From Candidatus Krumholzibacteriota bacterium (lineage in GTDB: Bacteria; Krumholzibacteriota; Krumholzibacteriia; Krumholzibacteriales; WJIX01), in the NCBI GenBank assembly GCA_034520215.1, contig JAXHNR010000001.1, positions 1,354,560 through 1,418,559 of the forward strand: DNA of 64,000 nucleotides, given 5' to 3'. A program made the translations under genes and the position numbers. Below the pieces are notes generated by a model. The model did not search any database, was not told the origin of the DNA, and worked only from the letters and a program-made list of their open reading frames with translations. Positions 58,001 through 64,000 of the stretch are shown piece by piece. How positions within the stretch are numbered: the stretch's first letter is position 1; every line of letters begins with the position of its first letter.

Positions 58001-61000
58001 AGGTGTAATATTTATTACATCAAGACTTGTCGCTCCACTTGCAACAGATGTAAAAGCAATATCTGAAACACTGTCGGCGGGGACCTCGGGATTATGATAA
58101 GCATCCATTGTATCTGCTAAACCTGCTGTCGCGGATGTGTTATAAAGAACTGAAATCGTTCCCGTACTGTCGGTTGTTCCGTAGCGGGTTGAGCTTCCCA
58201 CAGAATAAGTAGGGTTTGAATTGGACCCGTCAAGTGATAAATTGCCGTCCGGATAATCTCTAATGTATAGATAAATATCCTTTCCAGTCACCAAATTGCT
58301 GTATTGATCTCTTAAGGTAGCCACAACACGTTCAGAACTGTTTACCGTTACATTTCCTCCGGGCGGCGCTATAGTAATCGCCGCGGGTATATCGTGATCT
58401 GTAGTAGCAGAAAAGGAAACCGTTGTAACAGAACCTGAAGATATTGACGCCCGCACTTGATCTGATTCGTATCCGCTTACAGTACCCAAAATCCAGGATT
58501 GGCATTCTGCCAAACCACTGCTGTTAGAATAAGAATTGTTCTGCAACCCTGAAGTCAGTGTATCTGTATCAATCTCTCCTCCGCCATCTGTTACTGAAAA
58601 GATAACCTCCGCGCCGTCAACGGGATTAGACCATTCATCCTCAACTCTTACAATGATAGGATTTTGGGCGGGATTACCAACAACTTCTCTCTGATTATTG
58701 CCGCTTTCTATAATTATTCTATCCTGCTGGGCATGACCGACAGACAATCCCGGACCAGTGGAAATCACGCCGCCCGACTCCGCTGTTATAATAATTGACT
58801 CTGCTTTATTATCTGTAAACAGAAGGGTTATCTCACCATTGTCAGTTGGCGAGAACCTGTAACTAAGTGTATCTGTATCTTCCGCTATTATTGTTCCTGT
58901 ACCTGTTCCTATCCCCCATGATATTCTGTCGGCAAGGTCTGTTGTATTTGTATATATTTTTACGGTATCTTCAAAATTTCTTTTTAGATTATTATCAGCA
59001 TCCCTAACTTCAAATGTTATATTTTCCCCGATACCGGCAGTTGCCTCCCCGTCGTGTAAAATAACAAATCTGCTTAGATCCCCGGGCTCAAATAACACCT
59101 CAAGAGTGTCTGTTAGATATAAACCGTCCACTGTCGCCCTTATCACCTTCTGCTCTGCTGCTGTGGATGTCATAATCCCAGCCGCGATACCGTCTGATCC
59201 GGTAGTATCTGCCGGCTGTGTAATATCATTGCCGGTTCCGGTTGACTCAAAGAGTACCGTACTTCCTGAGATCGGATTGTTATATTGGTCACGTACCACC
59301 ACAGTAAGCGCAAGCTGATCTGTGCCGTTTGCGGTTACAACATTGGTATCACCGGAGAGTGAAGATGCCGCCAGGTCCGCAGCCCCGGGCTCAAATAACA
59401 CCTCAAGAGTGTCTGTTAGATATAAACCGTCCACTGTCGCCCTTATCACCTTCTGCTCTGCTACAGTGGATGTCATAATTCCGGCCGCGATACCGTCTGA
59501 GCCGGTAGTATCTGCCGGCTGTGTAATATCATTGCCGGTTCCGGTTGACTCAAAGAGTACCGTGCTCCCTGAGATCGGATTGTTATATTGGTCACGTACC
59601 ACCACAGTAAGCGCAAGCTGATCTGTGCCGTTTGCGGTTACAACATTGGTATCACCGGAGAGTGAAGATGCAGCCAGGTCCGCAGCCCCGGGCTCATATA
59701 AGACTTCCAGACTGTCTGTTAGATATAAACCGTCCACTGTCGCCCTTATCACCTTCTGCTCTGCTGCTGTGGATGTCATAATTCCGGCCGCGATACCGTC
59801 TGAGCCGGTAGTATCTGCCGGCTGTGTAATATCGTTACCGGTTCCGGTTGACTCAAAGAGTACCGTGCTCCCTGAGATCGGATTGTTATATTGGTCACGT
59901 ACCACCACAGTAAGCGCAAGCTGATCTGTGCCGTTTGCGGTTACAACATTGGTATCACCGGAGAGTGAAGATGCCGCCAGGTCCGCAGCCCCGGGCTCAA
60001 ATAACACCTCAAGAGTGTCTGTTAGATATAAACCGTCCACTGTCGCCCTTATCACCTTCTGCTCTGCTACAGTGGATGTCATAATTCCGGCCGCGATACC
60101 GTCTGAGCCGGTAGTATCTGCCGGCTGTGTAATATCATTGCCGGTTCCGGTTGACTCAAAGAGTACCGTGCTCCCTGAGATCGGATTGTTATATTGGTCA
60201 CGTACCACCACAGTAAGCGCAAGCTGATCTGTGCCGTTTGCGGTTACAACATTGGTATCACCGGAGAGTGAAGATGCAGCCAGGTCCGCAGCCCCGGGCT
60301 CATATAAGACTTCCAGACTGTCTGTTAGATATAAACCGTCCACTGTCGCCCTTATCACCTTCTGCTCTGCTGCTGTGGATGTCATAATTCCGGCCGCGAT
60401 ACCGTCTGAGCCGGTAGTATCTGCCGGCTGTGTAATATCGTTACCGGTTCCGGTTGACTCAAAGAGTACCGTGCTCCCTGAGATCGGATTGTTATATTGG
60501 TCACGTACCACCACAGTAAGCGCAAGCTGATCTGTGCCGTTTGCGGTTACAACATTGGTATCACCGGAGAGTGAAGATGCCGCCAGGTCCGCAGCCCCGG
60601 GCTCATATAAGACTTCCAGACTGTCTGTTAGATATAAACCGTCCACTGTCGCCCTTATTACCTTCTGCTCTGCTGCTGTGGATGTCATAATCCCAGCCGC
60701 GATACCGTCTGAGCCGGTAGTATCTGCCGGCTGTGTAATATCGTTGCCGGTTCCGGTTGACTCAAAGAGCACCGTGCTCCCTGAGATCGGATTGTTATAT
60801 TGGTCACGCACCACCACAGTAAGCGCAAGCTGATCTGTGCCGTTTGCGGTTACAACATTGGTATCACCGGAGAGTGAAGATGCAGCCAGGTCCGCAGCCC
60901 CGGGCTCATATAAGACTTCCAGACTGTCTGTTAGATATAAACCGTCCACTGTCGCCCTTATCACCTTCTGCTCTGCTGCTGTGGATGTCATAATTCCGGC

Positions 61001-62725
61001 CGCGATACCGTCTGAGCCGGTAGTATCTGCCGGCTGTGTAATATCATTGCCGGTTCCGGTTGACTCAAAGAGTACCGTACTTCCTGAGATCGGATTGTTA
61101 TATTGGTCACGTACCACCACAGTAAGCGCAAGCTGATCTGTGCCGTTTGCGGTTACAACATTGGTATCACCGGAGAGTGAAGATGCCGCCAGGTCCGCAG
61201 CCCCGGGCTCATATAAGACTTCCAGACTGTCTGTTAGATATAAACCGTCCACTGTCGCCCTTATTACCTTCTGCTCTGCTACAGTGGATGTCATAATTCC
61301 GGCCGCGATACCGTCTGAGCCGGTAGTATCTGCCGGCTGTGTAATATCGTTGCCGGTTCCGGTTGACTCAAAGAGTACCGTGCTCCCTGAGATCGGATTG
61401 TTATACTCGTCACGTACCACCACAGTAAGCGCAAGCTGATCTGTGCCGTTTGCGGTTAACGTGTCATTTCCGGATGAAATACTAGAAGAGTCGGAGTTAA
61501 ACGCGGCATTGTTAACATATACATTAGTATTTGTTTGATTCAAATCAGGTGGACTGCTGTCATCATCGAACACAAGCAGATAACCCAAGTTCATCTCCAT
61601 ATTCGTGTTCATATAATCCACTTCTTTTGAGCTGTTTCCGCTCGGAATAACTGTCCCTAATATCGAAGTGGAATGATCATAAATCTCGTAGAAGTCTCCG
61701 CCTGCTTTTATTAAGTCAATAGTCTGATCAGATGAAAGCGGACTTTCGTTGCCGAATGTATCTTCAACTGAGATTATGAATCTTGCATAATCGCCTGCCG
61801 TTATCGTAGTATCACGGGGCGTTATTTCTATATTTAAAGGAGAACCCGGATTAACTGTAACCTGCTGCTGAGCGTCAGTCCAGGATTGTCCCTGAGCTGA
61901 CGCTGTAATATCAGGGGTTCCCACTGTAATATCTCTGTAATAGAACGAGGTTGTATCTTCACCGGATAAAATTGTAACACTTGAAGTATCACTGAACCCG
62001 CCGCCTCCTGAAATAGAGAATTCCCCATCTGAAGAAGTGGAAGAAAGATTCACAACCTGATCTGAAGACACTGAACTCGGATTATTATATTGATCTACTG
62101 TTTGGATTCTTATTTTATCAGTTATATCACCGGCAATCACGCTTGTCTCAGGTGTAGTAAAGATTATACTATCAATCTCATCCGGCGTGGTATTTAATAC
62201 CGGCGAAGAGGAAATAGCTACTGGAGAACTGCCTGAAGGATCAGAACTCACTGTAAACTCAATGCCTGACTCTACGGAATTCTGTGCTGCAGCCTGCCCG
62301 GAACTTAATTCTGTGCTGTCCCCGTATACTATAGCGACAGTATCCGCTGTTGTAAGTGAATCGATTGATATTACTATTACACTCGAGGCAATACTGATTG
62401 GGTCAGCGGCCAGGATCCCTTCACTCGACACGGTTACATATCCGGATGAGGAACTGTCAGAAGACTGAGGAACTGTCCACCCCGCCGGTATAGAAAGAGA
62501 TACTTCTCCATTTGAAAAATTCTCAGATGCAATATAGGTAATTGTCCATTCTCCCGAACTACCTACAGTCACATCGTCGGCGGGAGTTATCGTCGCTGTA
62601 CCGCTTCCCGAAGCAGCATTTAAAATTTCCGCTGAAGATAAAATTAAACCGATAAAAATAAACAGCAGTAATTTGCTTCGCCGGCAGAGATTCGCAATAA
62701 AATTATTCAATTTAATATTCATCAT
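49061..62725 (-). CDS. Giant secreted Ig-like repeat protein with FlgD/type-A-sorting C-terminus
   Basis: About 4,554 aa from the ATG at 62725 (AAGG directly upstream; a TTG at 62743 is less likely). A signal peptide (RSKLLLFIFIGLILSSAEILNA) is followed by invasin/Big_1-like domains with D.YNNP/D..GN turns. Eight 101-aa repeats, nearly identical, occupy ~430-1220. More Big-type domains (~1,230-2,230) follow, then CARDB-like domains with LVNNTG/NSGGADV-type cores (~2,250-3,600) and DUF11-like units (~3,600-4,150; LPGGYS, DLPPGYTF). The final ~95 residues are FlgD-like: NYPNPFRAGSEETQIAYF and TPWDGRNGRGNIVRNGVYIC. No enzymatic domain was seen. It is probably a filamentous surface adhesin or stalk. 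First gene of the PorV-signalling-ParA unit. Confidence 0.9.
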   Translation of the reverse strand: MMNIKLNNFIANLCRRSKLLLFIFIGLILSSAEILNAASGSGTATITPADDVTVGSSGEWTITYIASENFSNGEVSLSIPAGWTVPQSSDSSSSGYVTVSSEGILAADPISIASSVIVISIDSLTTADTVAIVYGDSTELSSGQAAAQNSVESGIEFTVSSDPSGSSPVAISSSPVLNTTPDEIDSIIFTTPETSVIAGDITDKIRIQTVDQYNNPSSVSSDQVVNLSSTSSDGEFSISGGGGFSDTSSVTILSGEDTTSFYYRDITVGTPDITASAQGQSWTDAQQQVTVNPGSPLNIEITPRDTTITAGDYARFIISVEDTFGNESPLSSDQTIDLIKAGGDFYEIYDHSTSILGTVIPSGNSSKEVDYMNTNMEMNLGYLLVFDDDSSPPDLNQTNTNVYVNNAAFNSDSSSISSGNDTLTANGTDQLALTVVVRDEYNNPISGSTVLFESTGTGNDITQPADTTGSDGIAAGIMTSTVAEQKVIRATVDGLYLTDSLEVLYEPGAADLAASSLSGDTNVVTANGTDQLALTVVVRDQYNNPISGSTVLFESTGTGNDITQPADTTGSDGIAAGIMTSTAAEQKVIRATVDGLYLTDSLEVLYEPGAADLAASSLSGDTNVVTANGTDQLALTVVVRDQYNNPISGSTVLFESTGTGNDITQPADTTGSDGIAAGIMTSTAAEQKVIRATVDGLYLTDSLEVLYEPGAADLAASSLSGDTNVVTANGTDQLALTVVVRDQYNNPISGSTVLFESTGTGNDITQPADTTGSDGIAAGIMTSTAAEQKVIRATVDGLYLTDSLEVLYEPGAADLAASSLSGDTNVVTANGTDQLALTVVVRDQYNNPISGSTVLFESTGTGNDITQPADTTGSDGIAAGIMTSTVAEQKVIRATVDGLYLTDTLEVLFEPGAADLAASSLSGDTNVVTANGTDQLALTVVVRDQYNNPISGSTVLFESTGTGNDITQPADTTGSDGIAAGIMTSTAAEQKVIRATVDGLYLTDSLEVLYEPGAADLAASSLSGDTNVVTANGTDQLALTVVVRDQYNNPISGSTVLFESTGTGNDITQPADTTGSDGIAAGIMTSTVAEQKVIRATVDGLYLTDTLEVLFEPGAADLAASSLSGDTNVVTANGTDQLALTVVVRDQYNNPISGSTVLFESTGTGNDITQPADTTGSDGIAAGIMTSTAAEQKVIRATVDGLYLTDTLEVLFEPGDLSRFVILHDGEATAGIGENITFEVRDADNNLKRNFEDTVKIYTNTTDLADRISWGIGTGTGTIIAEDTDTLSYRFSPTDNGEITLLFTDNKAESIIITAESGGVISTGPGLSVGHAQQDRIIIESGNNQREVVGNPAQNPIIVRVEDEWSNPVDGAEVIFSVTDGGGEIDTDTLTSGLQNNSYSNSSGLAECQSWILGTVSGYESDQVRASISSGSVTTVSFSATTDHDIPAAITIAPPGGNVTVNSSERVVATLRDQYSNLVTGKDIYLYIRDYPDGNLSLDGSNSNPTYSVGSSTRYGTTDSTGTISVLYNTSATAGLADTMDAYHNPEVPADSVSDIAFTSVASGATSLDVINITPQPVEAGETFSFMIRAVDSNGNLDPDNSSHISLTPESEGEIVFSLSDFGAEVTEGDLVNGELTLYGRAEKKGQWNIDLSAIAPTLTSTIFNVDVSANSTIASYQVNASQSVIAGEDFSFEVRAEDSFENFIPTASRYIKIRAVSAIDTSQSAGDTLSISAGNIVNGIFSTNNINYKKAERIKIEVTDTVSSIVRCSDTINVDHTQAYQIIEIAGDTTSVTAGDSVIIRSAVEDVYGNRVGGEPVSFAVLEGGGNLQSAQETTDSAGTTSVTYYTGEYAGLNRVRAAILDGYPEGLETRVYEISTVADNVISYVDLVVGGSSFEAGQVFSCQASAYDHNDNLIVSDDTTKLIPVAESSGMLFSQDTLVLSGGEVSFTAVDTIAGDNRISIESLAGEVLSPFGSYLTISPAPAYNIAKINGDTTGVISGDTIELKVSVTDKYLNIVPGEIVHFIITTNLGGTPVLIDDNGDPGDGLDISDSTGTAACSLVTDINAGTNGVAATILDGDPPSRERTDFNVSTTAGNISRYEISTGNYTHTAGNNFDVEIVAFDMNDNIAYGDDTTQVELSSDGSALFSNDTLVLSDGSATVIVHDNIAERVVLSARTLGGGALSFSDTLTIDPDIPSGTIGIYSVIPDTITADSRSTSAITTDPITDTFGNIVQEGTQITVSVTDGLISSDDMNTSLAGVQRVSGSTGRISVFTRSSGTPGDVTVAFNSVEGSAAGSANLVFAPQPQCQYGGYLAPAVIVPDSSAAFKCLIENVSPTGVNIDGSSRISFSDGVSTFSAALGSSYFIPGLSSDTLVFNESTVPSSLFGGTYTPKVTVTGNDVYSSEYTTQFDAGYNSVSVSIVEIEDITLYKTILSRGDTSQVDVTVKNGGGSDVFVNGLQLKFSTGDYSLLDNWQPPLVDTISSGMSKTYSRLVSVLPGSPVGIDTVDATVHATSDGMDVYDYSADENIRTWLIQSAARFTYQAGTIQPEVVSRGQSHAFSISLENTGQAAVIIDRNNTNLSFSDGTESFTVYPEVDEALPGLAVTDIDFTAGMIPSSMDVAKYPVLLTLSGEENGADFDTSFVLGDSVNVVLPAELDYLPASLTPVSVSKNSWVSFTAGLSNSGGANVICNSESTYIRFDDGSVYYTSSLNDQQGDTLSPGNNTLYFESAAVPTDMITGNYSPVIHVEGYENGLPFTDDIYPDTSITIEEPSRLAINSIDVTPRDLVTKDQQAYWTGSIKVQNNGEAAVRLDSVQCRLYSGSSIVTDEYLLSYIDFNPGAEELGGGQIDSFQVRFEDDTSNSMTTGMVVIEATIWGTDLNSQNELVGTTEYGGKGDFLVQTPGIPVVSAITSSVEEATVYQSKDWFVDVVLVNEGESDLAFDFDSTDTHLTFSTSDDFNVVSPSAFVSGDTILYGNSTDTLHFLIDSTGSVEGTCTINIAGTAREINSSRVIYPVQGDPGVTEDVLIQLPSLLEITGFHASQDPVTIGQLNDWYIDVNIVNSGGSDVMLDLSDHDSSTVSVQGGSGFVFDYPNELSSGGVTLKASQSGVLRFVVTTTGSVLPGKRLLSGSVVGREINSDNAVYTYPGEVTTSDSVTFELQPNPEYISSSLSPLSASAGTEISIELGVASPNSESSALDLHPSSTYITFADADSDSFRAYLSPASQHLVSGGESVVLIFESSTVDSAIAPGSYTLAAHLEGEENGNHFETDISSGSDYIEVETAPRLSITSIESPQSVTASLQPEWEVRMVVHNTGEASLDMDLSASNTYLTFNVAGSGDCTGEYTVINPGSLQKAGTDTLAGNQVDTLLFRVTITGTTTGIAVIDGHVTASDVNSANIITDDTFNGGEGYVSVQEPAILAVTGTTLSQNTITSGQTSIWEVDLLVENQGEANITLSMDSTYIYSNYSLSVPSPPSEFSGGGLSLAGGESKHLVFGVTPSPEVTVSENIEIYSHVGVFENNRTHFLSFDTGVEHTGYGIIEIQTPADISILSLKNTAPRSPFVNSDQYFPVVLEVENNGGAPADSIGVSLSSDGSSFIENPVHYIGSLAYGDVAQDTFNVRASSTVGSENFYAALEYAVDTNSGQSDITIFSNATDSTAAAEIQSSGELVIKRVVPSQEFVTAGQTSDWNLTAVVNNNGGAPVTLDQPDSGNIVFYKNSIQLTDYLVIAPDGFSSGTSGFTLQEGQTDSLRYLISSTGLDTGTVSVSCTLGWRDENIPDSSQTQVSRDSAVIVREPSGLRIISIDSDAPNNTGVQNTSIVNTSQEFNITATIENTGGDDLDSIDVALVTDGTSLISTADSCPQLGTAEQGVFVFNVTASLNPGVEVLSASIVKAVSVSTGEEISPLQAVESAENIEIQNAAELALTIGIISPAGAVDDTISTEQSFIVNATVNNNGEAEVDNSGEISITLPDGFSLADSASEPLARSFVVDEDITWTLISPSIPDPSDTLSVGITAVPIDVNIDKPAFRAEPYDSIIILTEEKAMVKNCGLAVDSPPGAVDGLLSTDQDFTVRASATPSSNSDEVWLELLLPGGYSAEGDLRRNIGNGEGIERSVVWNLSAPPDEDPQPMQIELTTGGKDINSGSSFSGCVSSLEVETESAAVIDLSAFISGPEQALEGELSVSLPFNIQAEVANSGSAGVNTDEASLKVDLPPGYTFVDGDSIRQFSIGEPVTWNLKAPSSMSPPGNIRVHFREPYAIDVNTDKAAQIGTGEISIPVKTDAGIVSMSNISKNDTIAIPPHVVPQGARNVPMLKVSFRNMSAYTVGLDTLFVTVRDVNGLDVENPSQVVDSVSFVAGEVKYSTRATDVNPVPVIVDHAFTINSTDSAAAILEVDIASGAPAGGMRIELVSNDDVRLSIGGESTPVSVVWSGDDDEITGHFFNTPFTIMSSNFSEYTHNYPNPFRAGSEETQIAYFLTENSDVQIRIYDYTGELVWSKDIASGGVGATGSTDKIYHSTPWDGRNGRGNIVRNGVYICKITAGSNSAIFKIGVAK
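59082..61455 (-). repeat. Eight tandem 303-bp repeats inside the giant gene
   Basis: Period is exactly 303 bp (101 codons), so the frame is kept. Units are nearly identical at DNA level. They fall into two haplotypes, recognised by CAAATAACACCTCAAGAG versus CATATAAGACTTCCAGAC at the unit junction and by VAEQK versus AAEQK in the protein. The stretches 59322-59927 and 59928-60533 appear identical by eye, i.e. a 606-bp duplication of a two-unit block. The outermost units are more diverged at their outer edges. Confidence 0.95.
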
Positions 62726-62733
62726 CCTTACTA

Positions 62734-62758
62734 TAACTGGCAATTGTTATGCCAGTTA
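62734..62758 (-). promoter_or_regulatory. Inverted repeat just upstream of the giant gene's start
   Basis: TAACTGGCA (62734-62742) and TGCCAGTTA (62750-62758) form a perfect 9-bp inverted repeat with a 7-nt spacer, ending about 8 bp before the ATG at 62725. No T run follows in the gene's direction. It could be an operator or an mRNA hairpin beside the ribosome site. Confidence 0.5.
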
Positions 62759-63199
62759 GCCGGACAAATACGGAGTAAAAAAGCTCTAATCCGTACATTG
62801 CTATTAAGGTAAAACAGCAAAATTACATCTAGAAACAAAACTTGTAGCAAATCCAACTTAATCTATTGCTAAGTAATAGTATACAACATAAATAACAAAC
62901 TCAACTCATTCAGCCCACCTGTATAATTTATGTAACTGAAACCTGGTATTATTAGTAACTAGCCTCACATTTCAACCAAGATTACTACAAAAGTGGTCAG
63001 AATGCAACAAGGCAAACTATGACAATTTATCATAGTGTAATAAAATATGTGATTTTGATGAAAAAAAGAAAAGGATAAATTTTTCTAAACAAAATCATTT
63101 TAACATAATATATTATTTAAGAAAACAATACGGGATAACCTGAAGCTGATTTCTTAGTGGTTATATAAGAATATTAATATTTCTTAGGTAAAAAATTAT
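62759..63199. other. Intergenic region upstream of the giant operon
   Basis: About 440 bp, very AT-rich, with no open frame of interest. It should hold the promoter of the long operon and the end of the CBM48 gene pair, but no confident promoter or terminator was recognised. Confidence 0.4.
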
Positions 63200-63604
63200 C
63201 TACTCTTCTAATTTTTTCGGGACAATTACAACAGAATTAACTTCCCCAAAGCCATCATCGACAGTCTTCAGATTTCCCGGATCAGGAATCCATTTTTCTC
63301 CGTCAATAACAAACTTGTATTCATACCTTCCGGGAGATAAAGGTATAGTAATTTCCCATAAACCTTTTTCATCGGTTAGCGAGAGTAAATCAACTGATTT
63401 TGACCAGTTGTTAAAACTGCCCGCAATAGCAATCTCCTTAGCTTCGGTTGAATAAACAGAGAATCTTATCCCGCTGCCAACCACCTCAGGCCCGGCAGAA
63501 GGCAAAATATCCCTACCGCCAAATCCCGGAAATCTACCGCATCCGATTAAAATAAAAATTATAAGGAACGGCAACTTATCACACATATTTCTTAATAATC
63601 TCAT
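63200..63604 (-). CDS. Lipoprotein with CBM48/AMPK-type glycogen-binding-like domain
   Basis: 134 aa. The N-terminus LPFLIIFILIGCGRF has a lipobox (LIGC), so it is a predicted lipoprotein. The remainder is one E-set/CBM48 domain: FSVYSTEAKEIAIAGSFNNW, then LWEITIPLSPGRYEYKFVID and WIPDPGN. This is the fold that binds alpha-glucans in AMPK-beta and glycogen enzymes. No catalytic domain. It begins 2 bp after the stop of a paralog of the same design. Its role is unknown; binding a surface glucan is the family-based guess. Confidence 0.85.
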   Translation of the reverse strand: MRLLRNMCDKLPFLIIFILIGCGRFPGFGGRDILPSAGPEVVGSGIRFSVYSTEAKEIAIAGSFNNWSKSVDLLSLTDEKGLWEITIPLSPGRYEYKFVIDGEKWIPDPGNLKTVDDGFGEVNSVVIVPKKLEE

Positions 63605-63606
63605 AA

Positions 63607-63990
63607 TTACGGCACTATAAGGAGATTTGCCTTCCCTCCTTTTCCATCATTCACAATTCTCGGATTATTACTGTCCAATAACCAAACAGATTCATTGATC
63701 AAAAACCTGTATTTATACCGGCCCCTTTCAAGTTCAACGGTCCTTTCCCAGCATGAGACTGAATCATTTCTTGTCATCAATCCTACGAAAACCTCTCCCT
63801 CGTCGGCATCCCCTTCCGACCAGTTATTCCAATCCCCGGCGACCTGGACTACTTCAGCAGCTTGGTTTTTCAAACGAAAGGTTACACTATTGTTATCTAC
63901 CACGGGGGATTCTATAGATTTTCCCAAATACCTCTCGCATGACAATAATAACATACCCGATATAGATATAACCAATGCTATTCTGTTCAT
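63607..63990 (-). CDS. Lipoprotein with CBM48/AMPK-type domain (paralog)
   Basis: 127 aa. Signal with lipobox (ISGMLLLSC), then a CBM48-like domain: VTFRLKNQAAEVVQVAGDWNNW, CWERTVELERGRYKYRFLIN and WLLDSNNPRIVNDGKG. It shares layout and core motifs with the following gene but only moderate identity, so the duplication is old. Co-transcribed with it. More of this operon may lie beyond the window edge. Confidence 0.85.
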   Translation of the reverse strand: MNRIALVISISGMLLLSCERYLGKSIESPVVDNNSVTFRLKNQAAEVVQVAGDWNNWSEGDADEGEVFVGLMTRNDSVSCWERTVELERGRYKYRFLINESVWLLDSNNPRIVNDGKGGKANLLIVP

Positions 63991-64000
63991 GATTTCCTTA

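Noticed and set aside
59106-61439. Row of near-identical 99-codon plus-strand frames
   Set aside because: They are antisense shadows of the 303-bp repeats in the giant gene; the period being a multiple of three keeps both strands open.
59082-61455. Possible CRISPR-like or satellite array
   Set aside because: Units are 303 bp, contiguous without spacers, and encode Ig-like domains in frame.

Overview
The window (about 40% GC by eye) reads as chromosome of a Gram-negative bacterium outside the well-studied phyla. Kdo transferase (WaaA) and a GT9 heptosyltransferase-like gene imply lipopolysaccharide and an outer membrane. Several secreted proteins end in the FlgD/type-A-sorting-like Ig domain (xNxPNPFNP...WDG...G.Y), and a PorV-like outer-membrane protein is present. 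That combination is typical of the FCB group and allied candidate phyla (Latescibacteria, Krumholzibacteria and Eisenbacteria types). The phylum assignment is inference; no rRNA marker is present.

Layout. 1-6.7 kb (minus): cut FAD/2Fe-2S oxidoreductase, OadA/PycB-type biotin carboxyltransferase, a small OadG-tail-like protein, tRNA-Phe, and a three-gene phosphorelay cluster (large kinase, receiver, PAS-DHp protein without ATPase). 7-18.5 kb: galE, uvrA, mazG, an OmpA/TSP3 protein, a DUF1844 protein, two XRE-cupin regulators, then GT9-waaA on the plus strand. 18.9-22.6 kb: MarR-GNAT-amino-acid racemase-sodium symporter operon. 23-27 kb: two secreted cysteine-peptidase-like proteins. 27.7-32.5 kb: housekeeping genes tsaC, purE, purD, arcC and an aminotransferase. 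33-39.6 kb: lamin-tail protein, small outer-membrane protein, HhH-barrel protein, and a membrane VWA protein. 40-62.7 kb: one long tightly packed minus-strand unit. It holds a ~4,550-aa surface protein with eight near-identical 101-aa Ig-like repeats, a PorV-TPR protein, a 1,438-aa fusion, a ParA ATPase, a TPR protein and two STAS proteins. The fusion combines RsbW-like kinase, membrane sensor, PP2C phosphatase, transposase-like HTH and three STAS domains. 63.2-64 kb: two CBM48-like lipoproteins.

Two things stand out. First, the 40-62.7 kb unit places a complete partner-switching circuit in one polypeptide, directly downstream of a giant exported protein and its PorV-like partner and directly upstream of a ParA ATPase. 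Second, seven copies or fragments of an undescribed intergenic element (about 255-306 bp when complete) are scattered through the window. They have imperfect terminal inverted repeats ending in TGGAG-TTTCCCC, 9-bp target duplications in the clearest copies, and an interior whose hairpin stems change sequence in a compensatory way between copies. This suggests a non-autonomous mobile element carrying a conserved fold.
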